From Nitrospiraceae bacterium (GTDB lineage Bacteria > Nitrospirota > Nitrospiria > Nitrospirales > Nitrospiraceae): 7,757 nt of DNA. The notes beneath the pieces are model-generated. The model had not been told where the DNA came from and ran no database searches. It worked only from the letters and a program-made list of their open reading frames with translations. The stretch lies in contig SYGW01000093.1 of NCBI GenBank assembly GCA_005800255.1, positions 1-7,757 of the forward strand, read 5' to 3'. Positions 1 to 5,720 of this stretch are shown one piece after another (the stretch's first letter is position 1; each line of letters opens with the position of its first letter). A program made the translations under genes and the position numbers.

Positions 1-1
1 A

Positions 2-1333
2 CAGGTCTTCACGGTTTCGGAGTTGACGGGGCTGCTCCGCACTTCTATCGAAGAACAATTCTCCGACGTCTGGCTGGAAGGCGAGCTGTCCAATATTCGC
101 GCGCCAGGGTCTGGCCACGTCTACTGCACCCTCAAGGACAAGACAAGCCAGATTCGCGCAGTGCTGTTCCGGTCCAGCGCGCTGAAGCTGCGCTTCGCCT
201 TGCAAGAGGGGATGCAGGTGATCGCGCGGGGACGGCTCACGGTCTACGAGCTGCGGGGTGAATATCAGATTGTGATCGATACGGTGGAACCGAAAGGCGT
301 CGGCGCACTGCAGCTGGCTTTCGAACAGTTGAAAGAGCGGTTGGCTGCGGAGGGCCTGTTCGATCAGGAGAGAAAAAAACCGCTTCCGGCATTTCCCCGA
401 ACGGTGGGCGTGGTCACTTCGCCCACGGGCGCTGCCATTCGGGATATTCTGGCGGTGCTCAAGCGCCGCTGGCCGACATTGCATATCCTGATCGCTCCGG
501 TGCAGGTCCAGGGGGAGAGTGCCGGGCGTCAAATTGCCGAGGCGCTGGAGGTTTTGAACGACTGGGGCTCCGTCGATGTCATCATCGTCGGGCGGGGCGG
601 CGGATCGTTGGAAGATCTCTGGAGTTTCAACGAGGAGGTCGTGGTGCGTGCCATTGCCGCCTCCCATGTGCCGGTGGTGTCGGCGGTCGGGCATGAAGTC
701 GATGTGACGCTGGCAGATTTCGCCGCCGATCTCCGCGCGCCGACTCCGTCGGCGGCAGCCGAGGCGGTGGTCCCGGTGCTGGCTGAGATCGTGGAACGGC
801 TGCGGGAGCTGACTTTCCGCACGGGGCAGATGATGCTCCGGCATTGCGCGTTCGAGCGGCAGAGGCTGGATGCGGGTATTCGCGGGGTGACGGATGTGCG
901 GTTCCGTCTCCAGGCTGCGGCGCAACGGACCGATGACATGGTGGATCGGCTGCGCGAGTTGCTTCAGCACGCGCTCACGTCCGGGCGCGAACGGGTGCAT
1001 GAGGCGCAGCGGGATCTCTCCGGCCTCAATCCCATTCTCGCGATCAAACAGGGGCTGGCGACGGTTCCGCAATTCTCAAAGCGTCTGGAAGGGCAGATGG
1101 GAACGATCCTGGCGCAGCATCGCCAGCGGATCTGCGCGCTGCTGGCGCAGCTCAATACCTTGAGCCCTCTGGCGGTGCTTGGCCGAGGCTACAGTATTTT
1201 ACAGACGGTCCCGGATGGGCAGATCCTCCATCGCGCGAGCGATGTCGAGGTGGGGCAGGAGCTGGAGGCACAATTGGCCAGCGGGCGATTGCGGTGCAGG
1301 GTTACGCGGATCGTGGACGATTCCTCAGTTTGA
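2..1333 (+). CDS. xseA: Exodeoxyribonuclease VII large subunit (5' end outside window)
   Basis: Large subunit of exonuclease VII, which with several XseB subunits degrades single-stranded DNA from both ends in the cytoplasm during repair and recombination. A TTG at 23 could be taken as start, but the frame is open to the window edge and the codons from 2 read QVFTVSELTGLLR, the usual XseA N-terminus, so the true start lies a few codons further left. An N-terminal OB-fold (to about 300) precedes the catalytic domain: TSPTGAAIRDI (416-448), GRGGGSLEDLWSFNEE (590-637) and the VGHEVDVTLADF / DLRAPTPSAAAE block (686-763) are all family hallmarks. A helical, coiled-coil-like part (about 770-1110) follows, then the C-terminal SPLAVLGRGYSIL motif. 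The length matches the usual 440-460 residues. It heads the xseA-xseB-tlyA-epimerase series. No defects are visible. Confidence 0.97.
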   Translation, partial: QVFTVSELTGLLRTSIEEQFSDVWLEGELSNIRAPGSGHVYCTLKDKTSQIRAVLFRSSALKLRFALQEGMQVIARGRLTVYELRGEYQIVIDTVEPKGVGALQLAFEQLKERLAAEGLFDQERKKPLPAFPRTVGVVTSPTGAAIRDILAVLKRRWPTLHILIAPVQVQGESAGRQIAEALEVLNDWGSVDVIIVGRGGGSLEDLWSFNEEVVVRAIAASHVPVVSAVGHEVDVTLADFAADLRAPTPSAAAEAVVPVLAEIVERLRELTFRTGQMMLRHCAFERQRLDAGIRGVTDVRFRLQAAAQRTDDMVDRLRELLQHALTSGRERVHEAQRDLSGLNPILAIKQGLATVPQFSKRLEGQMGTILAQHRQRICALLAQLNTLSPLAVLGRGYSILQTVPDGQILHRASDVEVGQELEAQLASGRLRCRVTRIVDDSSV

Positions 1334-1357
1334 AATCGAGTGGTGGGCGCGTATAAT
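1330..1357 (+). promoter_or_regulatory. Candidate sigma-70 promoter over the xseA stop, reading into xseB
   Basis: TTGAAA (1330-1335) overlaps the xseA TGA stop and is followed after 16 bp by a perfect TATAAT (1352-1357). A transcript would start near 1364, about 26 nt before the xseB GTG. The match is strong for a GC-rich genome, and the 57-bp xseA-xseB gap is unusual because these genes often abut or overlap. Promoter activity is inferred from sequence only. Confidence 0.5.
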
Positions 1358-1390
1358 AATTCTTTAAACCTATAGAGTACGAGGCATATT

Positions 1391-1639
1391 GTGGCAGCGG
1401 TGAAATTCGAACAGGCCATGGCGCGGTTGGAAGCGATTGTCGGCGAGTTGGAGAAAAGCGATCTCCCGCTCGACGAATCGCTCAGGATTTTCGAGGAAGG
1501 CATTCGCCTCTCGAAGAATTGCCTCAAGATTCTCGAAGAAGCCGAACATAAAGTCGAAGTGCTCGTGCAAGATAAGAACGGCAAGAAGCGCATCCATGCC
1601 TTCTCCTCAGACGATGAATCGGATGAGCCGTCCTCCTAG
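1391..1639 (+). CDS. xseB: Exodeoxyribonuclease VII small subunit
   Basis: Small helical subunit that binds XseA in several copies and is needed for stable exonuclease VII activity. The 82-residue product has the family pattern: KFEQAMARLEAIVGELE at the N-terminus, then LPLDESLRIFEEGIRL and the helix through LKILEEAEHKVEVL, ending in a short acidic, serine-rich tail. The start is GTG at 1391, supported by GAGG at 1381-1384 with a 6-nt spacer and by alignment with the usual N-terminus. It lies 57 bp after xseA, and a near-consensus promoter in that gap could let XseB be made in excess of XseA, as its higher copy number in the complex would need (inference). Confidence 0.96.
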   Translation: MAAVKFEQAMARLEAIVGELEKSDLPLDESLRIFEEGIRLSKNCLKILEEAEHKVEVLVQDKNGKKRIHAFSSDDESDEPSS

Positions 1640-1699
1640 ATTTCCTGAAAGGGGCCCCTCGGCCCGCCTCCACGCCCAAGCGTTGCGTCCCTAGTCTCT

Positions 1700-2458
1700 A
1701 TGTCATCCACCCCTCGTATTCGAAAAGAACGGTTGGACCGTGTGCTGCTGTTGCAGGACTTGGTGCCCAGCCGTGAGGCTGCGGCCAGAGCCGTGTTGGC
1801 GGGCGGAGTCTCGGTGGACGGGATGATGGTGGACAAGCCGGCGAAGCTGGTGCCGTTGGATGCGCGGATCGAGGTCGTGCAGCCCGCATTGTTCGTCAGC
1901 CGATCGGGAGACAAATTAGCGGCGGCGCTGGATGCCTTTCAGATTGATCCCCGCGGGACGACCGGTTTGGATGTCGGTTGTTCGACCGGCGGGTTCACCG
2001 ATTGTCTGTTGCAGCGGGGCGCGATCAAGATGTACGCCATCGATGTGGGCTATGGACAGTTCGAATGGAAGCTGCGGCAGGATTCGCGTGTTGTCTTGCT
2101 CGAACGGACCAATATTCGGTATGTTGACCGTACAACGGTCCCTGAGCCGATCGATTTGGCTGTGATCGACGTCTCCTTTATTTCCCTGACCCTGGTTTTG
2201 CCTTCCGTTGTCGGTCTCCTTAAGCCTTCTGCAACGGTTGTGGCGCTCGTGAAGCCCCAGTTTGAAGTCGGCAAGGGGCAGGTGGGGCGAGGGGGTGTTG
2301 TGCGGGACGATGCGCAGCGCGAAGCGGTGACGGAAAAGGTCATTGCCTGCGCGACGCAGTTGGGACTTCAGTTGAAGGGTGTGCTCGATTCTCCTGTGAT
2401 CGGGAGAAAAGGCAACCGTGAGATTCTGGTCGGTTTTACGCGTACGATGACTGCATGA
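1700..2458 (+). CDS. tlyA: TlyA-family 2'-O-rRNA methyltransferase (hemolysin A family)
   Basis: Predicted S-adenosylmethionine-dependent methyltransferase for 2'-O-methylation of cytidines in 23S rRNA, and in some relatives also 16S rRNA. The 252-residue protein has an N-terminal S4 RNA-binding domain (about residues 10-60, beginning KERLDRVLLLQDLVPSREAA), then an FtsJ-like Rossmann domain with SAM motif LDVGCSTGGFTD (90-101), IDVSF (156-160) and LVKPQFE (183-189). The catalytic K-D-K-E set seems complete: K72, D157, K185 and E241, each three residues on from the positions reported for Mycobacterium tuberculosis TlyA (K69, D154, K182, E238). Whether it modifies one or both subunits cannot be told from sequence. 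The ATG at 1700 fits the domain start, but no Shine-Dalgarno sequence precedes it. The older 'hemolysin' name is probably misleading here. Confidence 0.94.
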   Translation: MSSTPRIRKERLDRVLLLQDLVPSREAAARAVLAGGVSVDGMMVDKPAKLVPLDARIEVVQPALFVSRSGDKLAAALDAFQIDPRGTTGLDVGCSTGGFTDCLLQRGAIKMYAIDVGYGQFEWKLRQDSRVVLLERTNIRYVDRTTVPEPIDLAVIDVSFISLTLVLPSVVGLLKPSATVVALVKPQFEVGKGQVGRGGVVRDDAQREAVTEKVIACATQLGLQLKGVLDSPVIGRKGNREILVGFTRTMTA

Positions 2459-2503
2459 TCGGATTTGGGACGGAGCGATGATGCATCGGCGATGGAGGCA
2501 GGG

Positions 2504-3427
2504 ATGAAGGTATTGGTGACGGGCGGAGCCGGTTTTATCGGCTCGCATGTGGTCGATCGCTTGCTTCAGGAAGGGCATGAGGTTGTGATCGTGGATAATC
2601 TATCCACGGGAAAGCGGAGAAACATCAATCGCGCCGCTCGCTTCTGTAAGATGGACATTCAGAGTTGGCGGCTGGATGGAGTATTTCGCAACGAACGGCC
2701 CAATGTCGTCATGCATCTCGCGGCGCAGATGGATGTCCGTAAATCCGTGGAAGATCCGGTCTTCGATGCCCAGGTGAATGTGTTGGGGATGTTGAATGTG
2801 TTGCGGCAGGCGGTCAGGCACGGAGTACGGAAGGTGGTGTTTTCGTCTTCCGGTGGAGCGATCTACGGAGAGCAGGATGTCTTTCCTGCGCCCGAGTCCC
2901 ATCCCACGCGGCCTCTGTCTCCCTACGGCATCAGCAAACTATGCGGGGAGCAATATCTCTCCTACTATCAACGAGTGAGCGGGCTTCAGGTGGTGAATCT
3001 GCGCTATGCCAATGTGTATGGGCCCCGTCAGGATCCTGATGGAGAGGCCGGCGTCATCGCGATCTTCATTCAGAAGCTGCTGAGTAAGGAACAGGCGATC
3101 ATTCACGGAAATGGGCGCCAAACCCGAGACTTCGTCTATGTCGAGGATGTCGTGGAGGCCAATCTTGCGGTCATGGGTCAGGATACGCAAGGCACCTACA
3201 ATGTTGGGACGGGGCAAGAAACCTCGATCAACGACTTGATGCGTCTGCTGATTACGCACACGAACTCCACCAGCAAGGAAGTGCATGGGGCTGCCAAGAA
3301 GGGCGAGCAGGCGCGGAGCGTGATCGATCCCACTAAGATCTGTCAAGAGTTGTCGTGGGAGCCCAGAACCGAACTCAGCGAAGGGCTTAAACTCACCGTC
3401 GACTATTTCCGCGAGCGTATGGGCTAG
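2504..3427 (+). CDS. NAD-dependent epimerase/dehydratase, UDP-glucose 4-epimerase-like
   Basis: Extended short-chain dehydrogenase/reductase that most likely epimerises a UDP-sugar at C4 for surface polysaccharide synthesis. From the ATG at 2504 it has 307 residues: the NAD-binding GGAGFIG (7-13), D31 ending strand 2 (IVDN) as in NAD-specific members, HLAAQ (71-75), SSSGGAIYGE (114-123), the catalytic pair Y141/K145 in SPYGISK, and NLRYANVYGPRQDP (166-179), which is typical of GalE-like enzymes; from memory it resembles Thermotoga GalE closely. The frame extends to a TTG at 2465, but ATG 2504 has GGAGG (2494-2498) five bases upstream and puts the first strand at the N-terminus. It lies 45 bp after tlyA. 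The substrate is not proven; GlcNAc or uronic acid epimerases share these motifs, so no gene symbol is given. Confidence 0.9.
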   Translation: MKVLVTGGAGFIGSHVVDRLLQEGHEVVIVDNLSTGKRRNINRAARFCKMDIQSWRLDGVFRNERPNVVMHLAAQMDVRKSVEDPVFDAQVNVLGMLNVLRQAVRHGVRKVVFSSSGGAIYGEQDVFPAPESHPTRPLSPYGISKLCGEQYLSYYQRVSGLQVVNLRYANVYGPRQDPDGEAGVIAIFIQKLLSKEQAIIHGNGRQTRDFVYVEDVVEANLAVMGQDTQGTYNVGTGQETSINDLMRLLITHTNSTSKEVHGAAKKGEQARSVIDPTKICQELSWEPRTELSEGLKLTVDYFRERMG

Positions 3428-3488
3428 TCACGATCGTGCGGGCGAGAGGGAGCGGCACGCATGGACCGCCCATCCGGACGGAGCAGAC

Positions 3489-3809
3489 CTAGTAGCGAGG
3501 GACGGTTCCATCGACTTGAGTCGACCAGGCGTCGATTCCCCCCACCAAATTCTTCACATTCGGGAACCCCTGTTGAAGCAGGAAGTTCGTCGCATCAGCG
3601 CTTCTCATGCCGTGGTGGCAGATGGCGATAATTTCCGAATCGTGGCTCAGCTTGGCCAGCGATTGCGGAAGGGTTCCAAGGGGAATCAGGATCGAACCAT
3701 CTATCTTTGCGAGCGAATATTCCCAGTCCTCACGCACGTCCACCAGGACCAGCTTGTCGCCCTTGTCGAGTCGCGCTTTCAGTTCTTTCGGGGAAATAGC
3801 AAAACCCAT
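3489..3809 (-). CDS. Single-domain rhodanese (sulfurtransferase)
   Basis: Rhodanese-fold protein that moves sulfane sulfur through a cysteine persulfide. Its 106 residues make one complete domain: LVDVRE (22-27), a buried-strand segment, and the active-site loop CHHGMRS with catalytic Cys64 and the Arg expected in the CxxGxR pattern, followed by GFPNVKNLVGGIDAW (81-95) and the common VPRY ending. No signal peptide or second domain is seen, so it should be cytosolic. The start is ATG (complement of 3807-3809) with a strong AAGGAGG seven bases upstream. It is transcribed alone from a near-consensus promoter, tail-to-tail with the epimerase (61-bp gap) and divergent from cutA. Possible roles include thiosulfate or persulfide handling or tRNA/cofactor sulfur transfer; the sequence does not decide between them. 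Confidence 0.93.
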   Translation of the reverse strand: MGFAISPKELKARLDKGDKLVLVDVREDWEYSLAKIDGSILIPLGTLPQSLAKLSHDSEIIAICHHGMRSADATNFLLQQGFPNVKNLVGGIDAWSTQVDGTVPRY

Positions 3810-3833
3810 TGAGTGGCCTCCTTATCTACTGGC

Positions 3834-3863
3834 ATCATATGCGAGGGGAGAAAAGGCTGTCAA
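3834..3863 (-). promoter_or_regulatory. Near-consensus sigma-70 promoter of the rhodanese gene
   Basis: On the minus strand TTGACA (complement of 3858-3863, perfect match) is separated by 18 bp from TATGAT (complement of 3834-3839, 5 of 6). Transcription would begin near 3827, leaving a short leader of about 18 nt that contains the AAGGAGG ribosome binding site. This suggests constitutive, fairly strong expression. Confidence 0.6.
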
Positions 3864-4045
3864 TGAACTGCCCGTCGTCTTGCTTGGTAAGCTGAATATC
3901 GAGAGCAAACCTGTGCATTTTTTATCATATATGTACCAATGGGTAGCTGTTTCGATCGGTTCTAGCATATGTCGGAGCCGCGATTTGTGGTACGAATTAA
4001 TCCAAGATATTTATAAGTATAGATAATTGTCATATCGCGCGCATC
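3864..4045. other. AT-rich intergenic region between rhodanese and cutA
   Basis: This is the central part of the 302-bp divergent gap (3810-4111). The stretch 3916-4036 is markedly richer in A and T than the flanking genes, with runs such as TTTTTTATCATATATG and GATATTTATAAGTATAGATAATTG. I see no convincing small gene, RNA gene or intrinsic terminator in it. It holds TATAAG at 4012-4017 without a good -35 partner. It may be a bendable upstream region for cutA control (inference). Confidence 0.4.
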
Positions 4046-4062
4046 CTGGCCCGGAAATTGTT
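4046..4062 (+). promoter_or_regulatory. Candidate sigma-54 (-24/-12) promoter of cutA
   Basis: CTGGCCCGGAAATTGTT compares with the consensus YTGGCACGrNNNTTGCW at the correct spacing. The -24 GG (4048-4049) is intact; the differences are C for A in the -24 box and T for C in the -12 box (TTGT). No good sigma-70 pair was found before cutA. Transcription would begin near 4073, about 40 nt before the ATG. The altered -12 GC lowers confidence. Confidence 0.33.
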
Positions 4063-4111
4063 TTAGGATTGTGCGATAGGATGGTAGCCGTACGAGGCAG
4101 AAAGGTTCCTT

Positions 4112-4459
4112 ATGGCTACGCCACGTCTGAAGACAGCTTCCAGTCAAGTGCTGGTGGTCCTGGTTACAGCGAAAAACCAGAAGGAGGCAGTGAAGATTGC
4201 CACCGCGATGGTGACCGCCAACCTGGCTGCCTGCGCGAATATTATTCCAGCGGTTCAATCGATCTACCGCTGGAAGGGAAAGATTGTGAAAGGGCGGGAA
4301 GTTCTCATTATCTTAAAATCGACGAAAGCCCGGTATCCGGCCCTTGAGGGGGCGGTCAAGAAGCTGCATTCTTATGAGACTCCCGAGATTATCGCATTGT
4401 CGGTTAGTGACGGGCTCGATCAATATCTAGCATGGGTTATCAATGGTACCCACAGCTAA
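4112..4459 (+). CDS. cutA: CutA family protein (divalent-cation tolerance, CutA1-like)
   Basis: Small trimeric protein with a ferredoxin-like fold similar to PII signalling proteins. It was linked genetically to copper tolerance in E. coli, but its molecular role is still unclear. The 115-residue product has the family blocks in order: VLVTAKNQKEA (16-26), NLAACANIIPAVQSIYRW (37-54, with conserved C41), KGKIVKGREVLIILKST (55-71), LHSYETPEII (85-94) and the C-terminal YLAWV (105-109). The length is normal, with about ten extra N-terminal residues before the first strand. The ATG at 4112 has AAAGG (4101-4105) six bases upstream. It appears to be a single-gene unit: divergent from the rhodanese, with a separate promoter lying between it and the next gene. 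The sequence does not show which metal it binds, if any. Confidence 0.93.
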   Translation: MATPRLKTASSQVLVVLVTAKNQKEAVKIATAMVTANLAACANIIPAVQSIYRWKGKIVKGREVLIILKSTKARYPALEGAVKKLHSYETPEIIALSVSDGLDQYLAWVINGTHS

Positions 4460-4501
4460 TTGTAGTGCATGGCATTATTTCGATCTTAAAGAGAGTAAAG
4501 G

Positions 4502-4530
4502 TTGACCGAAGTGCCTTGGATAGGTACACT
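4502..4530 (+). promoter_or_regulatory. Candidate sigma-70 promoter of the M23 peptidase gene
   Basis: TTGACC (4502-4507, 5 of 6) is followed after exactly 17 bp by TACACT (4525-4530, 4 of 6 with the key T-A-x-x-x-T bases). Transcription would start near 4537, giving a leader of about 50 nt that includes the upstream ATG, the G-run and the peptidase start. Confidence 0.5.
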
Positions 4531-4532
4531 TG

Positions 4533-4546
4533 TTGAGTACTCTCAA
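4533..4546. repeat. Inverted repeat at the predicted transcription start (possible operator)
   Basis: TTGAG-TACT-CTCAA is a perfect 5-bp inverted repeat around a 4-bp centre, lying immediately downstream of the -10 box. The position would suit a repressor site, but 5-bp arms can arise by chance and no regulator gene is next to it. Confidence 0.3.
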
Positions 4547-4552
4547 GGACGT

Positions 4553-4617
4553 AGAGGAGCCCCGCTCTAATGGGGGGGGGTAGGAATTATGGGACAAGGA
4601 ACCGGTACAGAAAATAA
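4553..4617 (+). other. Upstream start with Shine-Dalgarno sequence; 15-codon leader frame
   Basis: AGAGGAG (4553-4559) lies ten bases before an ATG at 4570, a better initiation site than that of the peptidase ORF. In the present sequence this ATG opens a 15-codon frame (starting MGGGRNYGTR) that ends at TAA 4615-4617, overlapping the peptidase start in another frame. The frame runs through the nine-G run, so loss of one G or gain of two would join it to the peptidase frame. Translation here is inferred. Confidence 0.4.
4572..4580 (+). repeat. Homopolymer run of nine G before the M23 peptidase start
   Basis: Nine consecutive G follow the T at 4571 and end at T 4581; the first G belongs to the upstream ATG (4570-4572). 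Such runs are prone to slippage in replication, and also to miscounting in long-read assemblies. The run sits 8 bp from the peptidase ATG, within its ribosome-binding region. Confidence 0.95.
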
Positions 4618-5614
4618 CGGTGCTTATACAGTCGTGATATTTCGAGGCTCAACGGCTAAGCCGTTGCGGTTCAGTTTTTCCTGCAAGGCTGTTCGTAAGA
4701 TATTGATTGGATTGTCTATTCTCGTGTTGGCGGATGCGCTCGTCATCTCGCATTATGTAGTTAGGACCAACGAAGTCTGGGAGTTGGCAGGGTTCCGCGC
4801 TGAGGCAATGAGCTCGCGGGAGCAGACGGCAGCCTTTTCGACGGCCGTTGACGACTTGAAGAAGCGTTTGACGAGCATGAAGGAGGTCAATCAACGACTC
4901 CGGGTCATGCTGGGTATTGAAGCGCCCAAGGCAGGGGACATCGTAAATGGGCGAGGCGGTGAGGACGTTTCCCTTCCGGAGGGCAATGTCATGCCTGCCA
5001 TTGAAAAGACTCAGAAAAGTGACGCCAGCAGCCTGATGCCTGGCTCCACTGAATCAGCCCATGCGGCTGATAGCTTGCCAGCCGGTTCGAAGGCTCTCAC
5101 GGAGCAGGAGATGATCGCCTCGATCAAAACCAGTATCGAGTGGCTGTCAAAAGAAGCGACGGTGCAGGAGCAGTTCCTTCAAGAACTGTCCCTGGCTGCC
5201 GAGCAAAAGTCTTCTCGCTGGGCTGCGACTCCCTCCATTTGGCCTGTGAAGGGCTGGGTGACTTCCGGTTTTGGTCCTCGAGTCTCCCCCTTTACGGAAA
5301 AGCCGGCCTGGCATGACGGTCTGGATATCGGAGCTGCCGCCAATGCGCCGGTTCAGGCTCCGGCCCAAGGACGCGTAACCATGGTCGCGTTCGACCCCAA
5401 GCTTGGCAATATGGTGAAGCTGGACCACGGATTCGGTATCGAAACCCTCTATGGCCACTTGACCAAGTCGTTAGTCAAAGAGGGACAGCGCGTGAAGCGT
5501 GGGGAAGTCGTGGGTCTCGTCGGCAGCAGCGGTCTTGCCACAGGGCCCCATCTCCATTACATGGTCAAGGTCTATGGGCAGGCGCTGGACCCGGTTAAGT
5601 ACATCCTCGAATAG
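4589..5614 (+). CDS. Membrane-anchored M23/LytM-type peptidoglycan endopeptidase
   Basis: Predicted zinc metallo-endopeptidase that cuts peptide cross-links in peptidoglycan, anchored in the inner membrane and facing the periplasm. Of 341 residues, about 1-37 form a short cytoplasmic segment (TVVIFRGSTAKPLRFSF), 38-58 one hydrophobic helix, about 70-110 a coiled-coil-like helix, and 111-170 a low-complexity Ser/Gly-rich linker. A second helix (172-205) leads to the LytM domain (217-341). Zinc ligands H242 and D246 (HDGLD) and H323, with catalytic H290 (YGHL) and H321 (HLH), are all present, so it should be active rather than an EnvC-like activator. The ATG at 4589 has only AGGA (4582-4585) three bases upstream, which is tight; an upstream ATG at 4570 is out of frame through the G-run. 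The organisation resembles cell-shape or division hydrolases, but no bactofilin or division gene is adjacent. Confidence 0.92.
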   Translation: MGQGTGTENNGAYTVVIFRGSTAKPLRFSFSCKAVRKILIGLSILVLADALVISHYVVRTNEVWELAGFRAEAMSSREQTAAFSTAVDDLKKRLTSMKEVNQRLRVMLGIEAPKAGDIVNGRGGEDVSLPEGNVMPAIEKTQKSDASSLMPGSTESAHAADSLPAGSKALTEQEMIASIKTSIEWLSKEATVQEQFLQELSLAAEQKSSRWAATPSIWPVKGWVTSGFGPRVSPFTEKPAWHDGLDIGAAANAPVQAPAQGRVTMVAFDPKLGNMVKLDHGFGIETLYGHLTKSLVKEGQRVKRGEVVGLVGSSGLATGPHLHYMVKVYGQALDPVKYILE

Positions 5615-5626
5615 GCCGTGAGGCCT
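5613..5626 (+). terminator. Weak hairpin at the end of the M23 peptidase gene
   Basis: AGGCC-GTGA-GGCCT makes a 5-bp stem with a 4-nt loop beginning inside the stop codon, followed by the pyrimidine-rich TCCGTTTCCTTCTCC. There is no true U-run, so intrinsic termination would be weak at best. Confidence 0.25.
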
Positions 5627-5669
5627 TCCGTTTCCTTCTCCATTCCATTCTAGCCCTCCTGGGTTCTCA

Positions 5670-5678
5670 TGCTATACT
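5670..5678 (+). promoter_or_regulatory. Extended -10 promoter of fhs
   Basis: TGC directly before TATACT (5673-5678, 5 of 6 to TATAAT) gives the extended -10 pattern TGnTATAAT. No -35 box is recognisable at 16-18 bp, which fits this promoter class. Transcription would begin near 5685, about 36 nt before the fhs ATG. Confidence 0.45.
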
Positions 5679-5720
5679 GCCGCGCCATGACGGTATGGCG
5701 ATCCTTTTCGTACGTAATCT

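Noticed and set aside
1650..1665. GC-rich hairpin (GGGCC-CCTC-GGCCC, overlapping the palindrome AGGGGCCCCT) between xseB and tlyA, considered as a terminator.
   Set aside because: The stem is only 5 bp and is followed by GCCTCCACGCCC with no U-run, so it does not look like an intrinsic terminator.
3429..3438. Perfect 10-bp palindrome CACGATCGTG just after the epimerase stop.
   Set aside because: It has no loop, no tail and no second copy in the window; a chance palindrome is adequate.
3466..3481. Minus-strand hairpin CCGTCC-GGAT-GGGCGG after the rhodanese gene, considered as its terminator.
   Set aside because: A six-pair stem with a G-U wobble and no following T-run on either strand; too weak to call.
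3933..3993. GTACCA / TGGTAC inverted pair in the rhodanese-cutA gap, considered as paired operator half-sites.
   Set aside because: Six-base arms about 50 bp apart are expected by chance in a gap of this size.
3985..4017. TTGTGG and TATAAG as a sigma-70 promoter for cutA.
   Set aside because: The spacer is 21 bp, too long for a functional -35/-10 pair.
3607..4026. A 139-codon plus-strand open frame across the rhodanese gene and the AT-rich gap.
   Set aside because: It is antisense to the clear rhodanese and its product has no recognisable domain; the frame is a shadow.
4027..4347. A 106-codon plus-strand frame overlapping cutA in another frame.
   Set aside because: The overlapping cutA frame has full family motifs and a ribosome binding site, while this product looks like an out-of-frame translation.
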